DNA from: Streptomyces regalis | GTDB taxonomy: Bacteria > Actinomycetota > Actinomycetes > Streptomycetales > Streptomycetaceae | Reading direction: 5' to 3' | Assembly: GCF_001509475.1 (NCBI RefSeq) | Contig: NZ_LLZG01000139.1 | Location: 1-5,782, forward strand | Length of the DNA: 5,782 nt | Shown here: piece by piece, positions 5,630 through 5,782 of the stretch | How positions within the stretch are numbered: position 1 is the first letter of the stretch | Layout: the number at the start of each line of letters is the position of its first letter | Program-made: the position numbers and the translations under genes | Notes under the pieces: generated by a model | Databases searched by the model: none | Told to the model about the DNA's origin: nothing | What the model saw: only the letters and a program-made list of their open reading frames with translations

Positions 5630-5782
5630 GTGACAAGGGTGTTGACGGTGGCGGCGCTGACCTGGCTCCTGGTGGCGGCACCAGCCGGCGCGGCCTCGGC
5701 CACCGTCTGCGCGTACGCCGACACGGGCCCGGACGGTGCCCAGGCCGTGGCGGTCGTCGGGAGCCTCACCTGGCCGACCCCC
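5630..5782 (+). CDS. Secreted protein, N-terminal part only (cut off by window edge)
   Basis: Only 51 residues are visible from the GTG at 5630. They form a classic Sec signal peptide: R3, a hydrophobic core from about residue 4 to 17, and an AASA cleavage site (21-24), followed by a mature start TVCAYADTGPDG with one cysteine (C27). Third codon positions are almost all G or C, which strongly favours this frame over the overlapping minus-strand open frame. The start is uncertain. GTG at 5597, with AGGA eight bases upstream, would add 11 residues (MHGLEPTQSTL) before the signal peptide. GTG at 5630 has no good ribosome site of its own but overlaps the TGA of a ten-codon leader frame (GTGA), and GTG at 5639 is also possible. 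The mature protein is exported, perhaps wall-associated; the visible part does not reveal its function. In S. coelicolor I recall a proline-rich secreted protein beside the similar lipoprotein gene, and the visible part ends in TWPTP, but this is unverified. Confidence 0.75.
   Translation, partial: MTRVLTVAALTWLLVAAPAGAASATVCAYADTGPDGAQAVAVVGSLTWPTP

Noticed and set aside
5389..5769. Minus-strand 126-codon frame upstream of the lipoprotein gene
   Set aside because: It covers the divergent control region and the secreted-protein start, has no good ribosome site, and its overlap with the plus-strand signal-peptide frame (G/C at nearly every third position) argues against it.

Overview
The window looks like Streptomyces chromosome, or a close relative. 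It is very GC-rich, the third codon positions of the real genes are almost all G or C, GTG starts occur, and the families are typical of streptomycetes: a Hanks-type kinase, a methyltransferase of the DUF574 type, a PAS-GGDEF-EAL protein and a repeat lipoprotein. I found no in-frame TTA (bldA-dependent) codon in the genes. Nothing suggests a mobile element, CRISPR array, rRNA or tRNA.

Layout from right to left, the direction in which four of the five genes are read: (1) At the right edge, on the plus strand, is the 5' end of a secreted protein gene (about 5630 to beyond 5782). (2) A divergent control region of about 330 bp follows. (3) A minus-strand lipoprotein gene (5301-4315) encodes two tandem copies of the 'secreted repeat' domain. 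(4) A 373-bp non-coding stretch holds a strong hairpin terminator for the lipoprotein gene, then direct repeats, a perfect 12-bp palindrome and a large inverted repeat upstream of the next gene. (5) A SAM-dependent methyltransferase (3941-3129) overlaps by 4 bp (GTGA) a 711-residue PAS-GGDEF-EAL cyclic-di-GMP protein (3132-997) that resembles Streptomyces RmdA. (6) After 133 bp comes a serine/threonine protein kinase (863 to beyond position 1), whose C-terminal part is cut off by the window edge. The first and last genes run off the window.

How the genes may work together: the methyltransferase and the c-di-GMP protein almost certainly form one translationally coupled unit. c-di-GMP controls the Streptomyces developmental switch, so the unit probably belongs to developmental signalling. 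The lipoprotein and the divergent secreted protein are cell-surface products that share a control region. A functional tie between the surface genes, the c-di-GMP unit and the kinase is inferred from proximity only. From memory, and unchecked, the order lipoprotein, methyltransferase, PAS-GGDEF-EAL protein resembles the S. coelicolor SCO0930-SCO0928 neighbourhood, so this may be a conserved locus rather than a new system. The less familiar points are the coupled methyltransferase, the small symmetric sites in both control regions, and the lipoprotein's paired CxxxC motifs.
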